This document shows positions 28,060 through 35,724 of a stretch of DNA of 64,000 nt, piece by piece; the first letter of the stretch is position 1, and the number at the start of each line of letters is the position of its first letter. The DNA is from Mycolicibacterium cosmeticum. Lineage in GTDB: Bacteria > Actinomycetota > Actinomycetes > Mycobacteriales > Mycobacteriaceae. Position numbers and translations under genes: made by a program. The notes beneath the pieces were generated by a model. That model had not been told where the DNA came from. It did no database searches and was given only the letters and a program-made list of their open reading frames with translations. The stretch covers positions 2,046,001 through 2,110,000 of the forward strand of contig NZ_CCBB010000001.1 in the NCBI RefSeq assembly GCF_000613185.1. Direction: 5' to 3'.

Positions 28060-28752
28060 TCACCCCGCAGCCGGCTCGCCAGGTGAGTTGGACAGCGCCG
28101 CCTTGGTATTGCGCGTGATCTCGTCGGCCAGAATCTCCGGCTCGCCGGCCAGCAGCCCGGCCACGGCCTGCCGCGCCACCACCGCGGGATCGATCTTCTG
28201 GTCGGCCGGGACGTAGCTGACCATGTCGGTGTCCATGTATCCGACGTGCAGCGCCGATACGGTCACCCCGCGCGGCGCCAGTTCGGTGCGCACGGCGTCG
28301 GTGAGCGCCCAGGCGGCGGCCTTCGCCGAGGCATACGCCCCCGAGGTCGGCGGGTGCGCCCACGACAGCACCGACAGCACGTTGAGGATCGCGCCGCCCC
28401 CGTTGCGTTCGATGATGGGCGCGAAGGCCCGGATGACGTTCAGCGTGCCGAAGTAGTGCGTCTCCATTTCCAGCCGGACGTCGTCGATGGGACCGGTCAG
28501 CAGGTTGGCCCGGGTGGACACCCCGGCGTTGTTCACCAGCACGGTGACATCGGAGGCGATGTCGGCGGCCCGCCGCACCGACTCGGGGTCGGTGATGTCC
28601 AGCTGCACCGGGATGACACCGGGCAGATCGACGGTTTCCGGGCGCCGCGCGGCGGCATACACTTTCGCTCCCCGCGCGACCAATTCGGTGGCGAGCTGCT
28701 TGCCGAGCCCGCGGTTGGCGCCGGTCACCAGCGCCGTGATGTTCTCAGTCAT
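28060..28752 (-). CDS. Short-chain dehydrogenase/reductase
   Basis: A 230-residue NAD(P)-dependent SDR: TALVTGANRGLGKQLA for the dinucleotide, LVNNAGVS, catalytic Ser in VLSVLSW, and YASAKAAAWALT with the Tyr and Lys. Substrate unknown. The ATG at 28752 fits the Rossmann start; the frame upstream is a shadow. It is followed by, and probably co-transcribed with, the small cupin. It diverges from the MFS carrier gene at 28869. Confidence 0.85.
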   Translation of the reverse strand: MTENITALVTGANRGLGKQLATELVARGAKVYAAARRPETVDLPGVIPVQLDITDPESVRRAADIASDVTVLVNNAGVSTRANLLTGPIDDVRLEMETHYFGTLNVIRAFAPIIERNGGGAILNVLSVLSWAHPPTSGAYASAKAAAWALTDAVRTELAPRGVTVSALHVGYMDTDMVSYVPADQKIDPAVVARQAVAGLLAGEPEILADEITRNTKAALSNSPGEPAAG

Positions 28753-28868
28753 ACCGCCGTCAACGCGGACGGCACCCGGTGAAATCCCGGCCGGTGTGAG
28801 GAATTGCCTTCCAGCTGTGAGCGATCCGGTCCTGGCCGGGGAAGCCGGTGGCACCCGACGATGAGACG

Positions 28869-30086
28869 ATGCCACGACATCTGCATACGGCGGTGCTGCC
28901 CACCGCGGCCGCGCTCGCTGCCGCGATGGGCGTCGGCCGGTTCGTCTACACGCCCATCCTGCCGTTGATGACGGCCCAGTCCGGCATCACCGCGCACGGC
29001 GCGGGGCAGCTGGCCACCGCCAACTACGTCGGCTACCTGGGTGGCGCGGTGGCGACGACGCTGTCGCCGCGGCTGGCCCGCTCCGGACTGGCATGCCGGG
29101 TGTCGCTGGTGGCGATCGTCGCGAGCCTGGCCGCAATGCCGTTGACGCTCAACCTGTTCGGCTGGGCCGGGTTGCGCGCGGTGGCCGGCTTCGCCAGCGC
29201 GGTGGTGTTCGTGGTCGCGGTCAACACCCTGCTGGAGCGGTTACCGGAGAGGGTGGGCTGGGGGTTCGGCGGTGTCGGCGCCGGTATCGCGCTGTCGGCG
29301 GTGCTGGTGCTCGCGCTGCCCACCGCCGGGTGGCGGGCGGCGTGGTGGTCGGCGGCCGCCCTGGCCGCTGCGCTCAGCGCGGCCGGGTGGTGGGTGCGGC
29401 CACGACAACTCCCGGTCGCGACCGGGGACGGCCACGCACCCGTCCACCGGGCGGGTACCGCACGCTTCGTGCTGTTGTTCGCCGGCTACACGGCCGAGGG
29501 CATCGGTTACATCATCGCCGGCACCTTCCTGGTGGCCGCGGTCGCCCAACACTCCCCCGGCCCATTGGGCAACAGTGTGTGGCTGGTGGTCGGGCTGGCC
29601 GTCATCCCGTCGGCGGCGGCGTGGGCCGGTCTCGGCAAGCGCTACGGTCAGCCCGCGATGCTCACCGCGGCGCTGGCGCTGCAAGCCGCCGGTATCGGAC
29701 TCGCTTGCCAGGGAAGCGGATTGGCCAGCCTGGTCGGCGCGCTGTTGTTCGGCGGGACCTTCATCGGAGTCAGTGTGCTTGCGGTGGCCGAGGGCCGGCT
29801 CCTCGGGGTCCGCGGCGCGGTGGCGCTGCTGACCGTCGGCTACTCGGTCGGGCAGATCGCCGGCCCGCTGGTGGTGGCGCCGCTGCTGGACGGTGGCTAC
29901 CGGCCGGCGCTGGTCACCTCCGCGCTCGTGGTGTCACTGGCCGCGCTGGCCACCGCCGCGGTGTGGATCCTCGGCAGGCAGCCAGGTATCCGGGTCAGCC
30001 ACTCCCAGCGGGCCTGTATCACGTGTGAATTCGTCGATGACGGCTCGCACGGCCGGCCGGTCCTCACCGGCCCGCCACACCAGTGA
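28869..30086 (+). CDS. YbfB/YjiJ-type MFS transporter
   Basis: A 405-residue, roughly 12-span transporter starting PRHLHTAVLPTAAALAAAMG. It has the YbfB/YjiJ motif GVGRFVYTPILPLM and GGVGAGIALSA; the substrate is unknown. I prefer ATG 28869 over the in-frame ATG at 28848. The last span ends near residue 373 (LAALATAAVWILG). The final 30 or so residues are polar and coincide with the last 153 bp of the convergent LysR gene, an unusually long tail-to-tail overlap. Confidence 0.8.
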   Translation: MPRHLHTAVLPTAAALAAAMGVGRFVYTPILPLMTAQSGITAHGAGQLATANYVGYLGGAVATTLSPRLARSGLACRVSLVAIVASLAAMPLTLNLFGWAGLRAVAGFASAVVFVVAVNTLLERLPERVGWGFGGVGAGIALSAVLVLALPTAGWRAAWWSAAALAAALSAAGWWVRPRQLPVATGDGHAPVHRAGTARFVLLFAGYTAEGIGYIIAGTFLVAAVAQHSPGPLGNSVWLVVGLAVIPSAAAWAGLGKRYGQPAMLTAALALQAAGIGLACQGSGLASLVGALLFGGTFIGVSVLAVAEGRLLGVRGAVALLTVGYSVGQIAGPLVVAPLLDGGYRPALVTSALVVSLAALATAAVWILGRQPGIRVSHSQRACITCEFVDDGSHGRPVLTGPPHQ

Positions 30087-30887
30087 CCACGTCCACAGCG
30101 GTGTGGGACCGACCACCGGCCGCCGCACCAGGCCGCGCGGCTCCTGGTCGTGCTGGCCGCGCGGATTGATCAGCACGGGACGGCCCAGCCGGCGGACATG
30201 TTCGAAGAACGTCGGTCCGGTGACACCGCCGTCGTCGGTGCGCATCACCCGGGCCCCGGTGTCGGCGGCGAACCGCTCGGCGTAGCGGTTCCACGACGAC
30301 CAGCTGGCGGTATCCGTATCCACCAGCACGACAACGTCTTTGGCGGAGACCGGGGATTCGTCGGTGCCCGGACACAGGGCGGCCAGCCGGTCCACCCCGA
30401 GCAGGCTGGCCTGCAACGACAGCTCCTCGAGGTCGTCGTTCTGCACCCAGCAGATCGCCAGGTCCAGCGCCCCGTCGGCCACTCGCGCGGCCTGGGTGTG
30501 CGACGGCATCACCCAGGTGTCCACCCGCAGTTGCGCCACACCGGCCGCACGCTCGGCCCAATCGGTGGGGCACCAGTTCACGCAGCCGATGCGCACCGGG
30601 TCCGACACCGCCAATCCGGTTGCGCGCCTTCGTAATGCGTCGGCCTGGTCGATCAGCGCCCGGGCATCGGCCACCAGCGCCGCGCCGGCCGGGGTGAGCG
30701 CCACCGAGCGCCGGTCCCGGTCGAACAGCTGCACCTTGAGATCCCGCTCCAGCGCCTTGATCTGCTGGGACAGCGACGGACCGGCGATGCGCAGCCGCTC
30801 GGCGGCGCGGCCGAAGTTCAGCTCCTCGGCGACGGTGACGAAGTACCGCAACTGGCGCAGTTCCACCTGCAAAAGCGTAGTAGGCAT
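29934..30887 (-). CDS. LysR-family transcriptional regulator
   Basis: A 317-residue protein with an N-terminal winged helix-turn-helix (LRQLRYFVTVAEELNFGRAA, RIAGPSLSQQIKALE) and a C-terminal effector domain (from about residue 95). It starts at ATG 30887 or, more likely, at the GTG at 30866 (VELRQLRYF), because a dyad that looks like an operator covers the ATG. It is divergent from the SDR/NTF2 pair at 30979-32044, its probable target. Its last 153 bp overlap the end of the MFS gene. Confidence 0.85.
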   Translation of the reverse strand: MPTTLLQVELRQLRYFVTVAEELNFGRAAERLRIAGPSLSQQIKALERDLKVQLFDRDRRSVALTPAGAALVADARALIDQADALRRRATGLAVSDPVRIGCVNWCPTDWAERAAGVAQLRVDTWVMPSHTQAARVADGALDLAICWVQNDDLEELSLQASLLGVDRLAALCPGTDESPVSAKDVVVLVDTDTASWSSWNRYAERFAADTGARVMRTDDGGVTGPTFFEHVRRLGRPVLINPRGQHDQEPRGLVRRPVVGPTPLWTWSLVWRAGEDRPAVRAVIDEFTRDTGPLGVADPDTWLPAEDPHRGGGQRGQ

Positions 30888-30908
30888 TTCCTCTCACGAG
30901 CGAGAAAT
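30886..30908. promoter_or_regulatory. Possible LysR-type operator
   Basis: Outer arms ATTTC (30886-30890) and GAAAT (30904-30908), with TCTC and GAGA inside, form a dyad upstream of the divergent SDR gene. Position and symmetry suit a LysR autoregulatory site (T-N11-A type). If it is real, LysR translation probably starts downstream at 30866. Confidence 0.35.
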
Positions 30909-30978
30909 CCCGTCCTGAGCAGCGGACATGACGCGCGCGGCCGCCGTGTTGAGCAAGGCATCGGACCAACAGAAAGGC

Positions 30979-31689
30979 ATGAACATGAACACCTCACCCC
31001 GCGTAGCGGTCATCACCGGCGCATCCCAGGGCATCGGCGAAGCGCTGGTGGCCGGCTACCGCAAGCTCGGTTATGCCGTCGTCGCCAATTCACGCAGCAT
31101 CACGGACAGCGATGATCCGATGGTGCTGACGGTGGCCGGCGACATCGGCAGGCCCGGCGTCGGCCAACAGGTGATCGACGCCGCCATCGAGCGGTTCGGC
31201 CGGGTCGACACCGTCGTCAACAATGCGGGCATCTTCATCTCCAAGCCGTTCACCGAGTACACCGACGCCGACTACGACGCCATCACGGGCGTGAACCTGC
31301 GCGGCTTCTTCGAACTGACCCGCGCGGCGCTGACGGTGTTCAAGGACGGTGGGCACATCGTGAACATCTCCACCAGCCTGGTGGACCAGGCCGACAAGCG
31401 GGTGCCCGCCGTGCTGGCCGCGCTGACCAAGGGCGGCCTGAACGCCGCCACCAAATCGCTGGCCGTCGAATACGCCGAACGCGGTGTGCGGGTGAACGCG
31501 GTGGCGCTCGGCATCATCGACACCCCGATGCACCAGCCGGAGACCCACGATTTCCTGGCCGGGTTGCACCCGGTGGGCCGGCTGGGCACGCTCGACGATG
31601 TGGTGGACGCCGTGCTGTATCTGGAGAACGCGGGATTCGTCACCGGCGAGATCCTGCACGTCGACGGTGGTCAAAATGCCGGGCACTGA
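30979..31689 (+). CDS. SDR-family protein lacking the catalytic Tyr
   Basis: A 236-residue Rossmann protein with VAVITGASQGIGEALVAGY and NNAG, and Ser in HIVNISTSLVD. The usual YxxxK is replaced: the Lys is kept in LAALTKGGLNAATKSLA, but the residue four before it is Ala, not Tyr. It also has RVNAVALGIIDTPM and a C-terminal HVDGGQNAGH. It may use another acid or have lost reductase activity. GAAAGG lies 6 bases before ATG 30979. It overlaps the next gene by 14 bases and is divergent from LysR. Confidence 0.82.
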   Translation: MNMNTSPRVAVITGASQGIGEALVAGYRKLGYAVVANSRSITDSDDPMVLTVAGDIGRPGVGQQVIDAAIERFGRVDTVVNNAGIFISKPFTEYTDADYDAITGVNLRGFFELTRAALTVFKDGGHIVNISTSLVDQADKRVPAVLAALTKGGLNAATKSLAVEYAERGVRVNAVALGIIDTPMHQPETHDFLAGLHPVGRLGTLDDVVDAVLYLENAGFVTGEILHVDGGQNAGH

Positions 31690-32044
31690 TCACGGCATCG
31701 TGCGCGACGTCCTCGACGAGTGGAAGGCCGGGATCGACGCGCACGACCCGGCCCGGGTGGCCGCGGTGTTCACCGACGACGCCGTGTTCCAGGGCCTGCA
31801 CCCGTACACCGTGGGCCGCGACGGGGTGTTCGCCTACTACGACGGTCAGCCGCAGGGACTGACGGTGACCTACCGGGTCGAGGAGGTCCGCCGGCCGGCC
31901 GACGGGGTGCTGCTCGGTTACGGCCGCGCCGACTTCACCCGCGCGGACGGCACCATGATCCCGCTGATGCTCGGGGTGGTGGTGATCCACACCGGCGACG
32001 GCTGGCGGATCCAGCAGTACCAGGTCAGCGCCGTGCCTAGCTGA
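31676..32044 (+). CDS. SnoaL/NTF2-like protein (SgcJ type)
   Basis: A 122-residue cone-fold protein: VLDEWKAGIDAHDPARVAAVFTDDAVFQG, then strands and GDGWRIQQYQVSAVP. These small proteins act as isomerases, cyclases or ligand binders. ATG 31676 lies inside the end of the SDR gene (14-bp overlap), so the two are co-translated and probably act on the same compound. Converges with the LLM gene, ends overlapping by 8 bases. Confidence 0.78.
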   Translation: MPGTDHGIVRDVLDEWKAGIDAHDPARVAAVFTDDAVFQGLHPYTVGRDGVFAYYDGQPQGLTVTYRVEEVRRPADGVLLGYGRADFTRADGTMIPLMLGVVVIHTGDGWRIQQYQVSAVPS

Positions 32045-33026
32045 GCGCGGGAATGACCTCACGCTCGAACAATTCGATACCGGACCGGTCGTACGCGGCC
32101 TCGAGGAAGTACAGGATGGCGTACTCACACCCGAGGTCGCGTAGCCGCCGGAGCCGTTCGATGACCTGCTCGGGGGTGCCGGTGGCCGAGTCGGGTGAGG
32201 ACACATTGGCCAGCATCGCGTCGACGGCCGCCTCGTCGGCCGCACCGACCTGGCGTTCCCGGATGCGGGCCAGCCGGTCTTTCACGTCCGACTCGGAGTC
32301 GCCGAGCACGGCGTTGAAGTTGGCCGACCGCACGATGGCGCCGTAGTCGGTGCCGACGGTGCGGCAGTGCTCGGCCAGGATCTGCGATTTGCGGGCGAAG
32401 TCCTCGGGGGCCGAACTGAAGTTGGTGAACTGCGCGTATTTGGCCGCGATCTTCAGCGTCACCTTCTCCCCGCCGCCGGCGATCCACAACGGCAACCCGC
32501 CGGGCTGCAGCGGTTTCGGGGCGACGATGGCGTCGTTCACCTGGTAGTGCTTGCCGTCGAAGGTGACCCGGCCGTCGCGCCAGGCGTCGCGCATGATCTG
32601 TACGCCCTCGTCGAGGCGGCCCAGACGTTCGCCGGCCGACGGGAAGCCGTAGCCGTAGGCCCGCCATTCGTGCTCGTACCATCCGGCGCCGATACCCATC
32701 TGGGTGCGCCCGCCGGAGATCACGTCGACGGTGGCGGCGACTTTTGCCAGGTAGGCCGGATTTCGGTAGCTCATGGCGGTGCACATCTGGCCCAACTTGA
32801 CCCGGCCGGTGGTCGCGGCCAGCGCCGCCATCAGCGACCAGGCCTCGTGGGTGGCCTCGTCGGTGGGCACCGGGACGGTGTGGAAATGGTCATAGACCCA
32901 CACCGAATCCCACAGCCCGGCATCGGCGTGAGCAGCCAGTTCGCTCATCACCGGCCAATGCCGCTCGGTGGGGATGCCGACGAGATCGAGACGCCAGCCT
33001 TGCGGGATGAAGAGTCCGAAGCGCAT
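32037..33026 (-). CDS. LLM-class F420-dependent oxidoreductase
   Basis: A 329-residue TIM-barrel protein of the luciferase-like family: RFGLFIPQGWRLDLVG, SVWVYDHFHTVP, LGQMCTAMSYRNPAYLAKVA, and MGIGAGWYEHEWRAYG typical of F420-binding members. Hydride transfer uses F420; the substrate is unknown. ATG 33026 is chosen: TACAGT on the minus strand (33035-33040) lies 8 bases upstream, giving a leaderless or nearly leaderless message. The longer frame to 33047 has no support. Confidence 0.88.
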   Translation of the reverse strand: MRFGLFIPQGWRLDLVGIPTERHWPVMSELAAHADAGLWDSVWVYDHFHTVPVPTDEATHEAWSLMAALAATTGRVKLGQMCTAMSYRNPAYLAKVAATVDVISGGRTQMGIGAGWYEHEWRAYGYGFPSAGERLGRLDEGVQIMRDAWRDGRVTFDGKHYQVNDAIVAPKPLQPGGLPLWIAGGGEKVTLKIAAKYAQFTNFSSAPEDFARKSQILAEHCRTVGTDYGAIVRSANFNAVLGDSESDVKDRLARIRERQVGAADEAAVDAMLANVSSPDSATGTPEQVIERLRRLRDLGCEYAILYFLEAAYDRSGIELFEREVIPALS

Positions 33027-33111
33027 GCCTTCAAACTGTAGGCCCACGGATTTGTTATCTCGTCTACACTCTGAGGAAATTGTTCGCTACATCTAAGGGT
33101 GAGGACTGGCC

Positions 33112-33762
33112 ATGACCAACTCGACACGCCGCTATGCGGCGGCCGTGGCGGCTGCCTTCGCACCACTGGCTGTGGTTTCGGTGATCACCGCGGCGCCGAG
33201 TTCGGCCGAGTGCGCCGAGGGACAGACCACCTTCAACGGCAACTGCGTCGATTCGAACTGCAAGAAGAGCGAGGTTCGCGACGGCGCCACCGGTGAGTGC
33301 CGCAACGCGCTGTCGGCCGCGCTCGGCAAGGCGCAGGCGCCGATGAGCGCCCAGGTCACCCCCGAGCAGTGGGGCCAGGCTTACCAGATCGGCCAGCAGT
33401 ACGCCGGTTTGCCGTCGGGCGTCCAGGCCACCAAGGACGTGTTCAGCGTGGTGAACTCGGCCATCGACGTGCCGACCAGTGTCGCCAGCGGGTTGAGCGA
33501 TACCGCCGACGCGCTGTACTTCGCCGGCCAGTTCCTGGGTGGGGCCGGCGGTGGCGTCAACCTGGCGAAGACCGCAGCCGCCCCGATGGACGCGATGGGC
33601 GCCATCGCCAACGCCGCGCAGGCACTCCCGTCGCCGAAGATCGGGCTGCCCGAGATGCCCAAGGTCGGCCTGCCCAAGGTGGGGCTGCCGAAGATCGGCA
33701 TGCCCAAGCTCTTCCAGAACTGCCTGCCGGTGAAGTTCGTGTTCTTCCGGCCCTGCATCTGA
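33112..33762 (+). CDS. Secreted protein with LPK repeats, unknown function
   Basis: A 216-residue exported protein: a signal peptide (1-32, cleavage near PSSA-ECAEG), a Cys-rich first part (five Cys in about 35 residues around FNGNCVDSNCKKSE), and a helical Ala/Gly-rich middle. The C-terminal repeats KVGLPKVGLPKIGMPKL come just before a final Cys pair (QNCLPVKFVFFRPCI). GTGAGGA at 33099-33105 precedes the ATG. TACACT at 33065-33070 may be the -10 element. A strong terminator follows, so it is probably a single-gene unit. No family recognised. Confidence 0.78.
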   Translation: MTNSTRRYAAAVAAAFAPLAVVSVITAAPSSAECAEGQTTFNGNCVDSNCKKSEVRDGATGECRNALSAALGKAQAPMSAQVTPEQWGQAYQIGQQYAGLPSGVQATKDVFSVVNSAIDVPTSVASGLSDTADALYFAGQFLGGAGGGVNLAKTAAAPMDAMGAIANAAQALPSPKIGLPEMPKVGLPKVGLPKIGMPKLFQNCLPVKFVFFRPCI

Positions 33763-33775
33763 TCCTGCTTTTCGC

Positions 33776-33817
33776 CCGCCGGCCAGGAACCTCGGTTCCT
33801 GGCCGGCGGTCTTTTTT
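33776..33817 (+). terminator. Intrinsic terminator with T-tract
   Basis: A perfect 16-bp stem: CCGCCGGCCAGGAACC (33776-33791) and GGTTCCTGGCCGGCGG (33794-33809), with a two-base gap, followed by TCTTTTTT (33810-33817). This is the only classical Rho-independent terminator with a long T-run that I saw in the window. It serves the secreted-protein gene. Confidence 0.95.
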
Positions 33818-33937
33818 CAGCCGGTATCGGCATTGCCGGTACCCCACCCCGTAGCGGTCGGCCGAAAACCCCACGCGGACATGCCTCGGTTCGGTATACA
33901 CAGGACCGCTGGTATCGCTTATCGGGTGGGGGGTCGG

Positions 33938-35605
33938 ATGTCGGTGCAGCACGGTCATGCTCTGCCGCGGCGCGCAGTGGCGGCGTTGTGCACGGTGTTG
34001 TGGGCGTTGGCGACGATGTGGATGGCCGGCGGGGTGGCCCACGCCGACGACACCTCGAACGCGGGCTCGTCGGCGAGCAGTGCGCAGTCGGGCGGCGACG
34101 CCGCGTCCAGCAAGACCGACAAACCCGGCAAGGCTGACAAGACCGACAACGCCGACAAGCCGGAGACACCGGGCACCGACCCGAAGCCGGGCGGCACGGC
34201 CGAGGCCGAGCCCGACAAGCCGGCCAAGGCCGACAAACCGGACAAGACCGATACACCCAAGCCGGCCCGCGGCTCCCGCAAGCACACCGCGACGTCAACC
34301 GCACCGTCCAAGGCCACAACGGAATCGAAGGCCGACACCAAGCCCGGTCCTGCCCCGGCGACCTCACCGGACGAAAGTGCCGACACTCCACGAACTTCGG
34401 TCAAGACGGCGAGCACGGCGAAGGCCGTCACCGTCGCCACCGCGACCGCCGATCGCGCCGCGGTCCCGACCGCACTCAAGGTCGTCAGTCCGTCGGTCGC
34501 GCCGGCGGCCACCGCGGCCGTGCCCACCCCGATCAAACAGGCCACCCAATTCGTCCGGCAGATGGTGGGCCTGGCCAACGATCTGGCGCTCATCGCCGTG
34601 TCGCTGGTGAACAACCTGGCCGCCGCCGCGGCGACCGCCATCGGTCCCAAGCCGTTCTTCGGGGTGCCCTACAACATCGCCAGGGTCGTCGCCGGCACCA
34701 CCGCCACCGCGGCCAAGCTGCTCGACGGCACCCCGCTGGACGCCACCAGCGAGGGACCGTTCAAGGTCGACTACGGCGTCGGTGATCTCCTGGCGTGGCT
34801 CAACCCGGTGAAACCGCCTGCGGGAGCCAATGATCCGACCATCAAGGTCACTCCGGCGCACCCGCTGCCGATCATCCTGCTCAACGGCACCACCGCCACC
34901 CAGGGCGTGAACTGGGGCGTCGGCGCGCCGGTACTGGCCAACGCCGGTTACAAGGTCTACACGTTCAACTACGGCAACACCACCACGGATCCGAACTTCC
35001 CGGTGCAGGCCACCGCCGACATCCGCAAGTCCGCACAGCAACTCGCCGACGAGGTGCAGCGGGTGCTCGACGAGACCGGCGCCGACAAGGTGATCCTGAT
35101 CGGGCATTCCCAGGGCGGGGGCATCATGCCGTCGTACTACATCAACAATCTGGGCGGGGCCGCCAAGGTGTCCCAACTCATCGGGATCGCGCCGAGCAAC
35201 CACGGCACCGACGTGAACGGCCTGACCTACGTGCAGAACATCCCGGTGCTGGGGCCGCTGCTGTTCCGCATCGTCGACCTGTTCGGCGCCGCCTGGACCC
35301 AGCAGGCCATGGGATCGTCGCTGCAGCAGGAGGTGTACGGGAACGGCGATACCCGGCCGGGCGTGCTGTACACGACCATCTCGTCAAAGTTCGACTGGGT
35401 GGTGACGCCCTACACCCAGCAGGCGCTGGACGGGCCGAACGTCACCAACATCGTGCTGCAGGATCTGTACCCGGGCTACAACGCGGGACACCTGGGCATC
35501 GTGTTCTCCGCCCCGACGTGGGACGCCGTGCTCGGCGCGCTGGCGGCCAACCCCGAAGCCAACCCTGGGGCCACTCCCCTGTCCGCCACCGCGCTGGCCG
35601 CCTGA
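33938..35605 (+). CDS. Secreted lipase-like alpha/beta hydrolase, copy 1
   Basis: A 555-residue exported protein with a signal peptide (about 1-37, ending GGVAHA-DDTS) and a long low-complexity Lys/Asp/Pro/Thr linker (about 40-190). The C-terminal class-2-lipase-like domain has Ser391 in LIGHSQGGG, an Asp candidate in SKFDWVVTP and His in YNAGHLGIV. The linker could reach through the cell wall. The substrate is unknown; triglyceride or other ester hydrolysis is likely. ATG 33938 follows GGGGGGTCGG. The downstream gene at 35725 is a close paralogue, so this is a tandem duplication with diverged linkers. Confidence 0.85.
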   Translation: MSVQHGHALPRRAVAALCTVLWALATMWMAGGVAHADDTSNAGSSASSAQSGGDAASSKTDKPGKADKTDNADKPETPGTDPKPGGTAEAEPDKPAKADKPDKTDTPKPARGSRKHTATSTAPSKATTESKADTKPGPAPATSPDESADTPRTSVKTASTAKAVTVATATADRAAVPTALKVVSPSVAPAATAAVPTPIKQATQFVRQMVGLANDLALIAVSLVNNLAAAAATAIGPKPFFGVPYNIARVVAGTTATAAKLLDGTPLDATSEGPFKVDYGVGDLLAWLNPVKPPAGANDPTIKVTPAHPLPIILLNGTTATQGVNWGVGAPVLANAGYKVYTFNYGNTTTDPNFPVQATADIRKSAQQLADEVQRVLDETGADKVILIGHSQGGGIMPSYYINNLGGAAKVSQLIGIAPSNHGTDVNGLTYVQNIPVLGPLLFRIVDLFGAAWTQQAMGSSLQQEVYGNGDTRPGVLYTTISSKFDWVVTPYTQQALDGPNVTNIVLQDLYPGYNAGHLGIVFSAPTWDAVLGALAANPEANPGATPLSATALAA

Positions 35606-35724
35606 CACCGGCCACCAAATTGACATGAACGGCCATTTGTTACACGAAAAGCCCGCGGCCGGCCCGAATCGTCCGCTATAACCCGTACCGGGGGTTTCAC
35701 CATTCGGGGTCGGGGAGGCAGTCA

